A stretch of 64,000 nt of DNA from Vogesella sp. XCS3 (GCF_020616155.1 NZ_CP085530.1:8501-72500), one strand, 5' to 3'. Shown: positions 49,364 to 59,379, numbered from the stretch's first letter. Notes: generated by a model not told the origin, from the sequence alone. Program-made: numbers and translations.

Positions 49364-49795
49364 TTACAAGCTCTGGAAGCGCACGCGGTAGCTGTGGTCG
49401 CTGTACTTCAGGTCCAGCAGCCAGTCGCCGCTGCCGCTGATGCAGACCGGCAGCGTCACCTTGGCCTGCCATTGTGACTGGCCATCGATAAAACGATAGC
49501 GGTTAAAGCCCATATCCATCTTTTCCATGGAAAACTCGGCTGCCGGTGCAGTGCTGCCTTGTTTGCTCAGGCTGATCAGGAATGGCTGGCTGTGGCGCGG
49601 TGTGCGGTCAAAGCGCAGCACGCTGCCATCCGGCAGGGTGCAGCCCTGCTGCAGGTTGCTGCAGCTCACGTCCTGGCGTTGCAATTCGCTGCCTTTATTT
49701 TGCAGATACCAGTAGATCAACCCGGCTTTGAGCACGGCAAAGCAGATAAGGGCAATGCCGACAAACAGCCATTGCTGGCGGCTGAGTTTTTTCAT
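49364..49795 (-). CDS. hypothetical membrane-anchored protein
   Basis: 143 residues. One N-terminal membrane helix (about 9-29, LFVGIALICFAVLKAGLIYWYL) is followed by a periplasmic domain with three cysteines, two as C45 and C52 (VSCSNLQQGCTL). SMEKMDMGFNRYRF is central and VTLPVCISGSGDWLLDLKY follows. The pattern resembles small periplasmic beta proteins but I cannot name a family. Its ATG overlaps the mutT stop, so it is translationally coupled to mutT. Confidence 0.72.
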   Translation of the reverse strand: MKKLSRQQWLFVGIALICFAVLKAGLIYWYLQNKGSELQRQDVSCSNLQQGCTLPDGSVLRFDRTPRHSQPFLISLSKQGSTAPAAEFSMEKMDMGFNRYRFIDGQSQWQAKVTLPVCISGSGDWLLDLKYSDHSYRVRFQSL

Positions 49796-50733
49796 TGCCA
49801 GGCCCCCCGCATTTGCGCCACACCGTGCGCACCCGCTTGTCTGGCCTCGTCAAGGTTGGCCGCACGCAGCCCGCCAAGCGCGAACACCGGCAGCGGTGCC
49901 GCCGGGGCCAGGCAGCTAGCCAGCCCGTCCCAGCCCAGCGCTGCCTGATCGGGGTGGCTGGCGGTGGGCTGCACGTGGCCCAGCAGCGCGTAGTCCAGCC
50001 CCAGCGCGGCAGCACGTTCCAGCTCGGCGCGGCTGTGGCAGGATGCGCCCACCCAGGCAAAGTGCGGGCGAGTTTCGCTGGCTGCCAGGCGCTGGCTGTT
50101 CAGCTGCACACCGTCTACCGGCCAGCCTTTCAGCCATGCAGGGTCAGCGTTGACGATGAGCTTGCCACCACGCGGGTGGATGATTTCGCTGATCTCGCCT
50201 ACCAGTGCGGCCAACTGTTCGCGGTTTTTTTGCGGTTCGCGCACGATGACCCACGGCGCGTCCTGGCGCTGGGCTAGCTTGTCCAGCAGCGCGTCGCGCC
50301 CGGTTTCCGCAATGCAGGTGAGGTTCAGTACGTCCGGCAGCTGCAGCGAGCGCAGGATAGGGTCGTTGGCCGGTAGCATGGGTTTTACCGACAGGTGGCC
50401 GGGTTGCTGCCAGGCAAAGGCCTGGCCTTCGTGCGGTTGGGGCTCGCCCTGCCACGCCCAGATACGATAAAACAGAAGCTCGACCGAGGCGTGCTCGTAA
50501 TGGTGTACGCGGCGCAGCCACGGCGTAGCGTGGGTGACGGTAATGCCCATTTCTTCCTGGAACTCGCGAACCAGCGCGTCGAATGGCGCTTCGCCGGCTT
50601 CTACCTTGCCGCCGGGGAATTCCCAGTAGCCGGGGTAGGGTTTGCCGGCCGGGCGGCTGCCCAGCATGAACTGGCCATCCGGGCGCATCAGCGCGCCGGC
50701 GACCACGGGAATAGTGTGTTTGTGTTCTGTCAT
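49792..50733 (-). CDS. mutT: MutT-type Nudix hydrolase fused to a ThiE-like domain
   Basis: 313 residues from MTEHKHTIPVVAGALMRPD. The N-terminal MutT domain has the Nudix box GGKVEAGEAPFDALVREFQEE running into MGI, and would clean 8-oxo-dGTP from the nucleotide pool. Residues about 140-313 form a TMP-synthase/TenI-like TIM barrel (HPRGGKLIVNAD, WVGASCHS, YALLGHVQPTASHP, PVFALGG). This fusion is common in beta- and gammaproteobacterial MutT; the second domain's job is unclear. Confidence 0.9.
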   Translation of the reverse strand: MTEHKHTIPVVAGALMRPDGQFMLGSRPAGKPYPGYWEFPGGKVEAGEAPFDALVREFQEEMGITVTHATPWLRRVHHYEHASVELLFYRIWAWQGEPQPHEGQAFAWQQPGHLSVKPMLPANDPILRSLQLPDVLNLTCIAETGRDALLDKLAQRQDAPWVIVREPQKNREQLAALVGEISEIIHPRGGKLIVNADPAWLKGWPVDGVQLNSQRLAASETRPHFAWVGASCHSRAELERAAALGLDYALLGHVQPTASHPDQAALGWDGLASCLAPAAPLPVFALGGLRAANLDEARQAGAHGVAQMRGAWQ

Positions 50734-50771
50734 GGTGCCCAGAGTTGGCCGCCAGGCGGCCGGTGTCGGGT

Positions 50772-51650
50772 TTAGCGGCCCAGCTCGGCTATGCGTTCGG
50801 CAGGCTCGCGCCCGGCCCAGTCGCAGGCAAACTGCCAGGCCACGCGGCCGGAACGGCTGCCGCGCAGCTGGCTCCATTGCAGCGCGGCGCGTTCGGCCTC
50901 TGCGTCTAGCGGCAGGCTGAAATGGGCCAGCCAGCCGCGTACTGCCGCCAGGTAGGCGTGCTGGTCAAACGGGTAGAACGATAGCCACAGGCCAAAACGG
51001 TCGGATAGCGATACTTTTTCTTCGGTGGTTTCGCCGGGGTGAATCTCGCCATCTTTCACCCAGCCCTCGCGGTTTTCGCTGGCGCGCTCGGGCATCAGGT
51101 GGCGGCGATTGGAGGTGGCGTACACCAGCAGGTTGGCCGCGCGCTGCGCCAGGCCACCATCCAGCGCTGACTTCAGCGCCTTGTAGCTGTCTTCGCCTTC
51201 CTCAAACGACAGGTCGTCGCAAAACAGGATGAAGTGCTCCGGCCGCGTGGCCACCAGCGCCACGATCTGGCCCAGGTCGGGCAGGTGGCTTTTGTCCACT
51301 TCGATCACGCGCAGGCCGCGCTGTGCGTACTCGGCCAGCAGCGCCTTGATCAGCGACGACTTGCCGGTGCCGCGGGCGCCGGTAAGCAATACGTTATTGG
51401 CAGGGCGGCCAGCCAGAAACTGCTCGGTGTTGCGCACGATCAGGTTTTTTTGACGCTCGATATCGGTCAAGTCGGCCAGGCGCACGGTATGCGGTGCGTG
51501 GATGGCTTCCAGCCAGCCGCTGAGGCCGGCACGGCACCAGCGGAAGGCCGGGGCAGACCAGTCCGGCTCGGGAATGGCCGGCGGTAGCAGGGGTTCCAGG
51601 CGGGCCATGAGGGCTTCGGCGCGGGTAAGAAAGGCTTCCAGTTTGTCCAT
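50772..51650 (-). CDS. DUF815 family ATPase
   Basis: 292 residues with an AAA-type P-loop. Walker A is GARGTGKSSLIKALLAEY at about 91, Walker B-like is FILFCDDLSFEEGEDSYKALKSALDGG, followed by the arginine-containing LVYATSNRRHLMPE. The N-terminal 80 residues are helical. DUF815 proteins are widespread ATPases of unknown role. GGAG precedes the ATG. It lies between mutT and an acetyltransferase in one minus-strand run. Confidence 0.9.
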   Translation of the reverse strand: MDKLEAFLTRAEALMARLEPLLPPAIPEPDWSAPAFRWCRAGLSGWLEAIHAPHTVRLADLTDIERQKNLIVRNTEQFLAGRPANNVLLTGARGTGKSSLIKALLAEYAQRGLRVIEVDKSHLPDLGQIVALVATRPEHFILFCDDLSFEEGEDSYKALKSALDGGLAQRAANLLVYATSNRRHLMPERASENREGWVKDGEIHPGETTEEKVSLSDRFGLWLSFYPFDQHAYLAAVRGWLAHFSLPLDAEAERAALQWSQLRGSRSGRVAWQFACDWAGREPAERIAELGR

Positions 51651-51662
51651 TGCAGCTCCGGT

Positions 51663-52181
51663 TCAGGCGACGAGCGGTTTTTCCAGCATTTCCAGATCCA
51701 GCGCGGCGTCCAGCGGCAGGCCGACGCCCGCGCCCAGCGGGTAGGGCTGGCGTTCGCCGGTGGGCTGATAGCCGCGACGCAGGTAGTAGGCGCGCAGCTC
51801 GGGGCGGCCGGCCAGTACGCTCATGCGTGCCCGCAGCAGCCGGTAGTGGCTGGCCAGCGTGGCTTCGGCGTGCGCCAGCATGGCTTTGCCGATACCGCCA
51901 GCCTGGCAGGCCGGGTCGACAGCGAGCATGCCGATATAGCCGTAGCTGTCGGCTGGTTCGATATGCACGCAGGCTACCAGCTGCCCCGCTTGCCAGCCCA
52001 GCAGCACTTGTCCGGGCGCGGCCAGCACGGCGGCCAGTTGCGCCTCGCTTGTGCGTGCACCGCGAATCAGCGCCGACTCGTGCGTCCAGCCGGCCTGGCC
52101 CTCGCCGGGGCGGTAGGCCAGGTTGACCAGCTGGCTGAGCGCGGGCAGGTCGGCGGCGGTAGCCGTGGTGAGCTGTAGCAT
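51663..52181 (-). CDS. GNAT family N-acetyltransferase
   Basis: 172 residues. MLQLTTATAADLPALSQLVNLAY opens a GNAT fold; motif A is GMLAVDPACQAGGIGKAMLAHAE and the C-terminus has LRAYYLRRGYQPTGE. The substrate is unknown. It starts 3 bp beyond the HAD-hydrolase stop and is probably in the same operon. Confidence 0.88.
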   Translation of the reverse strand: MLQLTTATAADLPALSQLVNLAYRPGEGQAGWTHESALIRGARTSEAQLAAVLAAPGQVLLGWQAGQLVACVHIEPADSYGYIGMLAVDPACQAGGIGKAMLAHAEATLASHYRLLRARMSVLAGRPELRAYYLRRGYQPTGERQPYPLGAGVGLPLDAALDLEMLEKPLVA

Positions 52182-52184
52182 GGC

Positions 52185-52853
52185 CTAGTCGCGCAGCGTG
52201 ATGGCGGGCCAGCCGTGCTCGCGTGCGTGCGCCAGCAGGGTATCGTCGGCGTCGACGGCAACAGGGTGGGTCACGATGGACATCAGCGGCAGGTCGTTGC
52301 GCGAGTCGCTATAGAAATAGCTCTTGTCGTAGCTTTGCAGCGTCTCGCCACGTGCGGCCAACCAGTCGTTCAGGCGGGTGATCTTGCCGGCCTGGAAGCT
52401 GGGTACGCCGGTGGGCTTGCCGGTGTAGTTGCCGGCTGCGTCCTCTTCCAGCTCTACCGCAATCAGGTGCGCCACGCCCAGCTCGCGGGCGATGGGGGCA
52501 GTGATGAAGCGGTTGGTGGCGGTGATGATCATCACCACGTCGCCGGCTACCTGGTGGGCGGCCACCAGATCGCGTGCTTTTTGCGGAATGATGGGCAGGA
52601 TGTGTTCCTGCATGTACTGCGCGTGCAGGGTGTCCAGTTCGCTGCGGCTGAAACGGGTCAGCGGCGCCAGCTGGAAGTCCAGAAACTCGTAGATGTCCAG
52701 CGTACCGGCTTTGTACTGCTCGTAAAAGTAGTCGTTCTGGCGGGCGTGGTGGTCCGGGTCCAGAATGCCGCGTTTGATCAGGAACTTGGGCCACTCGGTG
52801 TCGGAATCACCGGCAATCAGGGTGTTGTCGAGGTCAAACAGGGCAAGATTCAT
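52185..52853 (-). CDS. HAD-IB family phosphatase
   Basis: 222 residues. The DxDxT motif FDLDNTL is at 6-12, motif II Ser/Thr lies in MIITATNRF, and motifs III/IV show as KSYFYSDSRNDLPLM. The all-helical cap (about 20-95) marks subclass IB, which includes phosphoserine phosphatase-like enzymes. The substrate is unknown. It starts one base after the hda stop, so the two genes are closely coupled. Confidence 0.9.
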   Translation of the reverse strand: MNLALFDLDNTLIAGDSDTEWPKFLIKRGILDPDHHARQNDYFYEQYKAGTLDIYEFLDFQLAPLTRFSRSELDTLHAQYMQEHILPIIPQKARDLVAAHQVAGDVVMIITATNRFITAPIARELGVAHLIAVELEEDAAGNYTGKPTGVPSFQAGKITRLNDWLAARGETLQSYDKSYFYSDSRNDLPLMSIVTHPVAVDADDTLLAHAREHGWPAITLRD

Positions 52854-52854
52854 G

Positions 52855-53544
52855 TCAGGTTCCGGGGTTGGCGGTTTGCAATACGTTTTTCACCAGCGGC
52901 ACGGTGATGGGCCGGCGCATGGCCAGCGAGTAGCGGTCCAGCGTGTCCAGCATGGTAATCAGGCTGGACAGGTCGCGCCGCCAGTGGGTGAGCAGGTAGC
53001 GGAAGACATCGTCGCCAATGGCTAGCTGGCGGCTGGCGGCGTGGTGGCGCAGGGCAGCCAGCTTATCGTTGTCCGACAGGGCTTTTACCTCGAACACCAG
53101 GCCCCAGCCCAGGCGGGTGCGCAGGTCGTCGCGCACCGGGGCTTGCATAGGCGGCTGGCGGCCGGCCATCAGCAGGCGGCCTTCGCCGCTTTCTTTCAGC
53201 GAGTTGTAGATGGAGAACAGCATGATCTGGTCGTCCGGTGGCAGGTCGTCCACGTGGTCGACGGCGATGAAGCTGGCCTCGCGCGCAAAGTCGGGCAGCT
53301 GTTCGTGCTGGGCGTCCAGGTAGATGGAGGCGCGGCCCATGCGCTCGGCGTGGGCGATCCACGCCTGCAGCAAGTGGGTTTTGCCGCACCCAGGCTCGCC
53401 CCACAGGTACACGAAGCGCTCGCCTTCTTCGTGGGTAAGCGCTGCGATGATTTCGCGGTTGCGCTGCGCCAGAAAATTATCGAAGGCGGGGAGCGGGGTG
53501 GGGCTGAGGTCTAGAACAAGCTGATCCAACATGGGGGCGGTCAA
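52855..53544 (-). CDS. hda: DnaA regulatory inactivator Hda
   Basis: A 229-residue DnaA-like AAA+ protein that with the DNA-loaded beta clamp promotes DnaA-ATP hydrolysis. The clamp-binding motif QLVLDL is at residues 8-13. Walker A GEPGCGKTHLLQAW is at about 50, Walker B FIAVDHVDDL follows, and sensor 2 is near the C-terminus. There is no DnaA DNA-binding domain. MLDQLVLDL (53532) is an alternative start. It lies next to the AI-2E permease and purM, a common proteobacterial cluster. Confidence 0.94.
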   Translation of the reverse strand: MTAPMLDQLVLDLSPTPLPAFDNFLAQRNREIIAALTHEEGERFVYLWGEPGCGKTHLLQAWIAHAERMGRASIYLDAQHEQLPDFAREASFIAVDHVDDLPPDDQIMLFSIYNSLKESGEGRLLMAGRQPPMQAPVRDDLRTRLGWGLVFEVKALSDNDKLAALRHHAASRQLAIGDDVFRYLLTHWRRDLSSLITMLDTLDRYSLAMRRPITVPLVKNVLQTANPGT

Positions 53545-53550
53545 AAAGAG

Positions 53551-54627
53551 TCAGGGGTCGATTTTACGCTGATAAAAGCCACTATTGAAATAATGTCTGA
53601 CCAGATGGCGCATCAGAATCACGCTAATGGCAGAAAGCGGCAGGGCCAGCAGGATGCCGACAAAGCCCATCAGCTCGCCAAACGCCATCAGGGCAAAGAT
53701 CACGGTCATGGGCGACAGGCCGATGCGCTCGCCCACCAGGTAGGGGGTCACCAGAAAGCTTTCCAGCATTTGCCCGACCATGAACACACCCCACACCATC
53801 AGGATGCCGCTGGCACTGTCGTACTGCAGCACGGCAGCCAGGGTCGCCAGCAGCAAGCCCAGGAAGGCGCCCAGATAAGGGATGAACACCAGCAGGCCGG
53901 CAATAATGCCGATGGCCAGGCCGGAATCCAGCCCCACCAGCCACAGGCCGCCGCCATAAATGGCCGCCATGATCAGCATCACCGAGAGTTGGCCGCGCAG
54001 GAATTGCCCCAGCATGCTGTCGACTTCGCGCGCGATGCGGCCAACTTCGGCTTCCCAGCGCCGCGGTATCAGGCTGGCGATGCGCGCCACCATATCGTCC
54101 CAGCCGTGCAGGAAGTAATACAAAAGGATGGGGAGCAGGCTGAGGTTGGCCAGGCTCGATAGCAGCAGGGCGCCGCCATGGGTGAGCTGCGGCGCGACGC
54201 GGGTAATGGTCTGGCGCACATTGCCGGCGTTCTGGCTCAGCACATTGCGCCAGCTGTCGCTGTCTATGCTCAGGCTGGTGCCCAGCCAGGCGTTGATACG
54301 TGGCAGAGCCTGGTGTTGCACAAAATCCACCAGTACCGGCAGCCGGGCTGCCAGCGCCTGCGCTTGCGATACCAGCATGGGCACCACGATCAGGATCAGC
54401 CCGAGTATGGCAATAAAGCCGCCCGCCATGACCAGCAGCAGCGAACTGGTGCGCGACAGGCCTTTCTCTTGCAGCCGGTCTACGGCCGGGTCCAGGATAT
54501 AGGCCAGAATCGCCGCGGTGACAAAAGGCGCCAGTACGCCAGAGAGCCTGCCAGCCAGCCATAGCAAGGCTGCCAGCGCGATAGCGATAATCAACCACGG
54601 AAGATAAACAGAGCGGGAGCGTTCCAT
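53551..54627 (-). CDS. AI-2E family transporter (PerM-like permease)
   Basis: 358 residues from [18 protein letters not shown] with about seven to eight membrane helices in the AI-2E_transport pattern: two N-terminal spans, [15 protein letters not shown], a long soluble segment, then paired C-terminal spans ([24 protein letters not shown]). Family members export autoinducer-2 or act as Na/H antiporters, and many have no known substrate. It is divergent from purM, as in E. coli perM-like contexts. Confidence 0.88.
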   Translation of the reverse strand: MERSRSVYLPWLIIAIALAALLWLAGRLSGVLAPFVTAAILAYILDPAVDRLQEKGLSRTSSLLLVMAGGFIAILGLILIVVPMLVSQAQALAARLPVLVDFVQHQALPRINAWLGTSLSIDSDSWRNVLSQNAGNVRQTITRVAPQLTHGGALLLSSLANLSLLPILLYYFLHGWDDMVARIASLIPRRWEAEVGRIAREVDSMLGQFLRGQLSVMLIMAAIYGGGLWLVGLDSGLAIGIIAGLLVFIPYLGAFLGLLLATLAAVLQYDSASGILMVWGVFMVGQMLESFLVTPYLVGERIGLSPMTVIFALMAFGELMGFVGILLALPLSAISVILMRHLVRHYFNSGFYQRKIDP

Positions 54628-54719
54628 TGTCTTTTCAGTTAAAATACAGCCGCTTTGGGCCAAGAGCCCAGGGCGCTCAAAGCAGCAAAACGATCACGTT
54701 AGCAGAAAGCGAGTTTACC

Positions 54720-55757
54720 TTGAACACCACGTCCCTCAGTTACCGTGATGCCGGCGTCGATATCGATGCAGGCGACGCGCTCGTCGAAAACATCAAGCCG
54801 TTTGCCAAGCGCACCATGCGTCCGGAAGTCCTCGGTGGCCTCGGCGGTTTCGGCGCACTGGTGGAAATTTCCAAAAAATACCAAGAGCCGGTACTGGTTT
54901 CCGGTACTGACGGCGTCGGTACCAAGTTGAAGCTCGCCTTTGACTGGAACAAGCATGATACCGTCGGCATCGACCTGGTGGCCATGAGTGTCAACGACAT
55001 TCTGGTGCAAGGCGCCGAACCTCTGTTCTTCCTGGATTACTTTGCCTGCGGCAAGCTGGATGTGCCGCAAGCAACCGATGTAATCAAGGGCATCGCCGAA
55101 GGCTGCGAGCAAGCAGGCTGCGCACTGATCGGTGGTGAAACCGCCGAGATGCCGGGCATGTACCCGGTGGGCGAATACGACCTGGCCGGCTTTGCCGTTG
55201 GCGTGGTTGAAAAGAGCAAGGTTATCACCGGCCGCGACATCAAGCCGGGCGATGTGGTACTGGGCCTGAAATCCAACGGTGTGCACTCCAACGGTTACAG
55301 CCTGGTGCGCAAGATCATCGAGCGCGCCCAGCCAGACCTGGACGCTGCCTTTGACGGCGATAAAACCCTGCGTGAGGCCGTTATTGCCCCGACCCGCATC
55401 TACGTGAAGCCCCTTCTGGCGCTGATGGAGAAGCTGACGGTAAAAGGCATGGCGCACATCACCGGTGGCGGCATTACCGAGAACACCCCGCGTGTACTGC
55501 CGGCCAACACCGTGGCGCAGATCGATGCCAGCAGCTGGACCATGCCCAAACTGTTCCAGTGGCTGCAGGCCGAAGGCAATGTGGATGCGCAGGAAATGTA
55601 CCGCACCTTCAACTGTGGCATCGGCATGGTCGTGATCGTGGATGCTGCAGATGCTGACGCGGCAGCGGCGTTCCTGGCCGAGCAGGGCGAAACCGTATCG
55701 CGCATCGGCGTGATCCGTGCCCGTAACGGCGACGAGCACCAGACCCAGGTAGCCTGA
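54720..55757 (+). CDS. purM: phosphoribosylformylglycinamidine cyclo-ligase
   Basis: AIR synthetase of purine synthesis, 345 residues. The start is TTG 54720 ([19 protein letters not shown]), because the protein from here matches the Neisseria PurM start. The ATP/substrate motifs [17 protein letters not shown] and [24 protein letters not shown] are intact, as is [16 protein letters not shown]. It runs into purN after a 99-bp gap. Confidence 0.97.
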   Translation: MNTTSLSYRDAGVDIDAGDALVENIKPFAKRTMRPEVLGGLGGFGALVEISKKYQEPVLVSGTDGVGTKLKLAFDWNKHDTVGIDLVAMSVNDILVQGAEPLFFLDYFACGKLDVPQATDVIKGIAEGCEQAGCALIGGETAEMPGMYPVGEYDLAGFAVGVVEKSKVITGRDIKPGDVVLGLKSNGVHSNGYSLVRKIIERAQPDLDAAFDGDKTLREAVIAPTRIYVKPLLALMEKLTVKGMAHITGGGITENTPRVLPANTVAQIDASSWTMPKLFQWLQAEGNVDAQEMYRTFNCGIGMVVIVDAADADAAAAFLAEQGETVSRIGVIRARNGDEHQTQVA

Positions 55758-55856
55758 GCCCTGTCTGGCTGACGCAAGGCGCCGCCGGCAGTGCTGGCGG
55801 CGTTTCTGTTTGCGGCCAACTTTTCTGCTGTTGCACAACCGTTTTTGACTGCTGAC

Positions 55857-56495
55857 ATGAAAAACATCGTCATCCTGATTTCCGGCCGTGGCTCCAATAT
55901 GCAAGCCATTGTCGATGCGCAGATCGCCGGCGCACGTATTGCCGCGGTGATTGCCAACCGCCCCGATGCTGCCGGCCTGGCCTGGGCCGCCGAGCGTGGC
56001 ATTGCCACCGTTGGCCTGGACCACAAGCAGTTTGCCAGCCGTGAAGCGTTTGACGAGCGCCTGGCCAGTGAAATCGACGCTTTTGCCCCCGATCTGGTGG
56101 TGCTGGCCGGCTTCATGCGCATCTTGACGCCCGCGTTTACCGCGCGCTACGAAGGCCGCATGCTGAATATTCACCCTTCGCTGCTGCCATCGTTCCCCGG
56201 CTTGCATACCCACCAGCGTGCCATCGACATGGGCTGCAAAGTGGCCGGCTGCACCGTGCACTTTGTCACGGCCGAGCTGGACCACGGCCCGATCGTGGCG
56301 CAGGGCGTGGTGCCGGTGTTGGATGACGATACCGAGGCGGCGCTGGCTAACCGTGTGCTGGCGCTGGAGCACCAGCTGTACCCGCAAGCCGTGCGCCAGT
56401 TTGTGGCCGGCGAGCTGCAGGTAAACGGCAGCCGCGTCAGCGGCGTGGCCGCCAGCCAGGCCAGCGCCAGCCTGATGGTACCGGCGCCGCGTTGA
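55857..56495 (+). CDS. purN: phosphoribosylglycinamide formyltransferase
   Basis: Transfers formyl from 10-formyl-THF to GAR. 212 residues from MKNIVILISGRGSNMQA. The catalytic region shows NIHPSLLPSFPGLHTHQRA (Asn, His) and VHFVTAELDHGPIV (Asp). A full GTTGGCCGCA-type repeat lies in the gap before it (55811-55820). Its stop overlaps the TTG of the next gene. Confidence 0.96.
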   Translation: MKNIVILISGRGSNMQAIVDAQIAGARIAAVIANRPDAAGLAWAAERGIATVGLDHKQFASREAFDERLASEIDAFAPDLVVLAGFMRILTPAFTARYEGRMLNIHPSLLPSFPGLHTHQRAIDMGCKVAGCTVHFVTAELDHGPIVAQGVVPVLDDDTEAALANRVLALEHQLYPQAVRQFVAGELQVNGSRVSGVAASQASASLMVPAPR

Positions 56496-57664
56496 AGCGC
56501 TGGCGCAAACCGGCTGCCAGCCTGATGGCTGTGGCCTTTATCCTGTCCCTGCTGGCGCATATTCTGGCGCTGGGCAGCGGGCTGGTGTCGTTTGACAGCA
56601 TCGATATGCCGGAAGACCCGGCGCTACGCCAGCTCAGCGCCACGCTGCAGGATATGCAGCTGGATGCGCCCAAACCGCCCGCGTTAAGCGCCCCGCGCAT
56701 CCCCGGTACACTGGGTGTGCCGCGTGGCGAGGCGTCGCAGCCGGTGGCCGACAAGCCCAAGCCCAAGCATGAAAAGGTAGCGGCCAAGCGCAAACCGCAG
56801 CCGGCTGCCAGTGCCGTAGCCGCCGAGCCGCCCGCGCCGGATCAGCAGGTAGCGCAGGCCGAGGCCAGCGCACCCATGGCCAAAGCGCCCAACGTGGCCA
56901 AGCCTGCCGCCAGTGCACCGCTGGCTGAAGTGGCCAGCAAGCCGGCTGACAATGCCGAAGCGGATAGCGACAAAGTGGTGAAGCCGGACGAGCGCATTAC
57001 CCGCTTCCCTGCTGCGGCGCGCATGCAATATGGCTTGTACCTGTCTGGCGTTTTGCTGGGTAGTGGCGAGATGCGCTGGCAACGCGACGGTGGCAACTAT
57101 AGTTTGATCACCGATGTCACGCCGGTAGTGGGCCCCAAGCTGCGTTACGAAGCCGTGGGCAGTATTACGCCGCAGGGCTTGCGACCAGAAAGCTTCAAGG
57201 CCACGCGCAACGGCGAGCCACGCGAGTACGCCCGCTTTGACTGGGCCGCCGCCACATTGGCCTATGGCGACAAGGAGCACAAGACCGAGCCGCTGCAACG
57301 CGGTGCCCAGGACTGGCTCAGCCTGGGGGTGCAGCTGGCGCTGCATGGCAAGAAGATGAGCGATGCGCCTATCCAGATCACAACGGGTAAAAAGGTTTAC
57401 CGCATGGCGCTGCGGCCGGAAGGCGAGACCGACTTTGACACGGGGGCAGGTGCTATCCGTGCCGTAGTGGTTCGGGTGCGAGACGAGGGGGAGCTGACAG
57501 AGTTCTGGCTGGCCCCGGACTTCGCCAATATTCCGGTACGTATCCTGCGCGCAGACAAAGACAAGCGTATCGAGCTGCGTGCGAATCTGATTGAACTAGA
57601 TGGCGACACTGTTTGGAAACAGCCGCCACGACAACCGAGACATCAAAATGAAAGTAAACGTTAG
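56492..57664 (+). CDS. DUF3108 domain-containing protein
   Basis: 390 residues starting at TTG inside the purN stop (MKRWRKPAASLMAVAF). An N-terminal membrane anchor (about 9-29) is followed by a long Ala/Pro/Lys-rich low-complexity linker (about 55-165), as in TonB-like envelope proteins. A C-terminal DUF3108 beta domain has MQYGLYLSGVLLGSGEMRWQ and YRMALRPEGETDFDTGAG. It is anchored in the inner membrane and faces the periplasm. Its function is unknown. The end overlaps the next gene by 17 bp. Confidence 0.85.
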   Translation: MKRWRKPAASLMAVAFILSLLAHILALGSGLVSFDSIDMPEDPALRQLSATLQDMQLDAPKPPALSAPRIPGTLGVPRGEASQPVADKPKPKHEKVAAKRKPQPAASAVAAEPPAPDQQVAQAEASAPMAKAPNVAKPAASAPLAEVASKPADNAEADSDKVVKPDERITRFPAAARMQYGLYLSGVLLGSGEMRWQRDGGNYSLITDVTPVVGPKLRYEAVGSITPQGLRPESFKATRNGEPREYARFDWAAATLAYGDKEHKTEPLQRGAQDWLSLGVQLALHGKKMSDAPIQITTGKKVYRMALRPEGETDFDTGAGAIRAVVVRVRDEGELTEFWLAPDFANIPVRILRADKDKRIELRANLIELDGDTVWKQPPRQPRHQNESKR

Positions 57665-58901
57665 CCAATTCAACCACCTGGAACAGGTGCTGTTTGCCAT
57701 GCTGCGCTTTGATCGCCCGGCCGACGCCGTGCTCACTGCGCATTTCCGCCAGCACAGCAAACTGGGCGGCACCGACCGCCACCTGATTGCCGAAACCGCC
57801 TTTGCCTGCCTGCGCCACCTGGAAACCCTGCGTCCGCTGTGTGGCAAGCAGGTGAACTCGCGCCGCCTGGCGCTGGCTACCCTGGTGCGTATCGGTGGTA
57901 CCAACCTGCGCGAGCTGGATGGCGTGATGAAAGAAACCGAGCGCGAATGGCTGGCGTCGGTCAAAGGCGCCGAGCTGCCGGACGACCTGAGCGCCCGCTC
58001 CGGCCTGCCTGGCTGGGTGATTGGCCTGTTGGGCGAGCAGGAAGAAGGCGAGGTGATTGCGCTGGGTAAAGGCCTGGCGTCTTACGCGCCGCTGGACCTG
58101 CGTGTGAATACCCTGAAAATGAAGCGTGACGACGCGCTGATCCAGCTGCAGGATTCCGGCATTGCCTGCGAGCCTACCCCGTATTCGCCGATCGGCATCC
58201 GCCTGAAAGGCAAGCCCGCGCTGGCTCGCCACCCGCTGTTTGTCGGTGGTGCTATCGAAGTGCAAGACGAAGGCAGCCAGCTGCTGGGCCTGCTCACCGG
58301 CGCGCGCCGTGGCGAAATGGTGGTGGACTTCTGCGCCGGTGCCGGTGGCAAAACCCTGCTGCTGGGTGCGCAGATGGCTTCCAGTGGCCGCCTGTACGCC
58401 TTTGATATCTCGGAAAAACGCTTGGCCAACCTGAAGCCACGCCTGGCGCGCTCCGGCCTGTCCAACGTGAACAGCACGCTGATTGCACACGAGAACGACA
58501 CCAAGGTAAAACGCTTGGCCGGTAAAGCCGACCGCGTGCTGGTGGATGCGCCGTGCTCCGGCCTGGGTACCCTGCGCCGCAACCCGGACCTGAAATACCG
58601 CCAGAGCGTGGAAAGCGTAGCCGAGCTGAACGCCAAGCAAACCGCCATTCTGGCCTCGGCTTCGCGCCTGGTGCGCACGGGTGGCCGTCTGGTGTACGCC
58701 ACGTGCAGCCTGCTGCCGGCCGAAAACCAGGACATCGTGAATGCGTTTCTGGAAAGCCACCCGGATTTCGAGCTGCTGCCAGCCAACACCCTGCTGGTCG
58801 AGATGAAAATTGCGCTGGATACTGGTGATTACCTGAGCCTGCGCCCGCACCTGCATAACAGCGACGGCTTTTTTGCCGCCGTGTTGCAGCGCAAGGCTTG
58901 A
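57648..58901 (+). CDS. RsmB/Nop2-type RNA (cytosine-5) methyltransferase
   Basis: 417 residues from MKVNVSQFNHLEQVL. The N-terminal NusB-like helical region is followed by the SAM-binding motif VDFCAGAGGKTLLLG at about 226. The two catalytic cysteines are in DAPCSGLGTLRRNPDLKY (about 303) and YATCSLLPAENQD (about 352). It probably methylates rRNA or tRNA cytosines. It may be RsmB itself, but the sequence alone does not exclude a sister family, so no symbol is given. Confidence 0.9.
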   Translation: MKVNVSQFNHLEQVLFAMLRFDRPADAVLTAHFRQHSKLGGTDRHLIAETAFACLRHLETLRPLCGKQVNSRRLALATLVRIGGTNLRELDGVMKETEREWLASVKGAELPDDLSARSGLPGWVIGLLGEQEEGEVIALGKGLASYAPLDLRVNTLKMKRDDALIQLQDSGIACEPTPYSPIGIRLKGKPALARHPLFVGGAIEVQDEGSQLLGLLTGARRGEMVVDFCAGAGGKTLLLGAQMASSGRLYAFDISEKRLANLKPRLARSGLSNVNSTLIAHENDTKVKRLAGKADRVLVDAPCSGLGTLRRNPDLKYRQSVESVAELNAKQTAILASASRLVRTGGRLVYATCSLLPAENQDIVNAFLESHPDFELLPANTLLVEMKIALDTGDYLSLRPHLHNSDGFFAAVLQRKA

Positions 58902-58979
58902 GTCGCAGCGCCTGCGGCCCTAGAATAGTCGATTGAATTTGTCGGGTAATCGCCCGGCCATTAATGCAAAAGGAAGATC

Positions 58980-59300
58980 ATGTCGATTCAGGACACCATC
59001 CGCCAGACCGTGACCGAAAACCCGGTCGTGCTGTACATGAAAGGCTCCGCCACCTTCCCGCAGTGCGGTTTTTCCAGCCGTGCCGTACAAATCATCAAGG
59101 CCTGTGGCGTTGAAAAGTTTGTTACCGTCGATGTGCTGGCCGACCCGGAAGTACGCCAAGGCATCAAGGATTACGCAAACTGGCCGACCATCCCGCAGCT
59201 GTACGTGAACGGCGAGTTCGTTGGCGGCTCGGACATCATGTACGAGATGTACCAGGCCGGCGAGCTGCAGGAACTGCTGAAAGACATCGCAGCATCCTGA
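58980..59300 (+). CDS. grxD: monothiol glutaredoxin Grx4 type
   Basis: 106 residues with the CGFS site at 29-32 (FPQCGFSS) and the glutathione-binding NWPTIPQLYVNGEFVGGSDIM. It carries a [2Fe-2S] cluster shared through glutathione and works in Fe-S trafficking. AAAGGAAG precedes the ATG. It ends with a strong terminator. Confidence 0.97.
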   Translation: MSIQDTIRQTVTENPVVLYMKGSATFPQCGFSSRAVQIIKACGVEKFVTVDVLADPEVRQGIKDYANWPTIPQLYVNGEFVGGSDIMYEMYQAGELQELLKDIAAS

Positions 59301-59341
59301 TCGCCCGCAGCGCAGCCTGCCCCGTGCGGCTGTCTTGCTAC

Positions 59342-59379
59342 ACAAACCCTGTCGCGTCTGCGGCAGGGTTTGTCTTTTT
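59342..59379 (+). terminator. terminator after grxD
   Basis: A 10-bp stem ACAAACCCTG / CAGGGTTTGT, followed by CTTTTT. Confidence 0.9.
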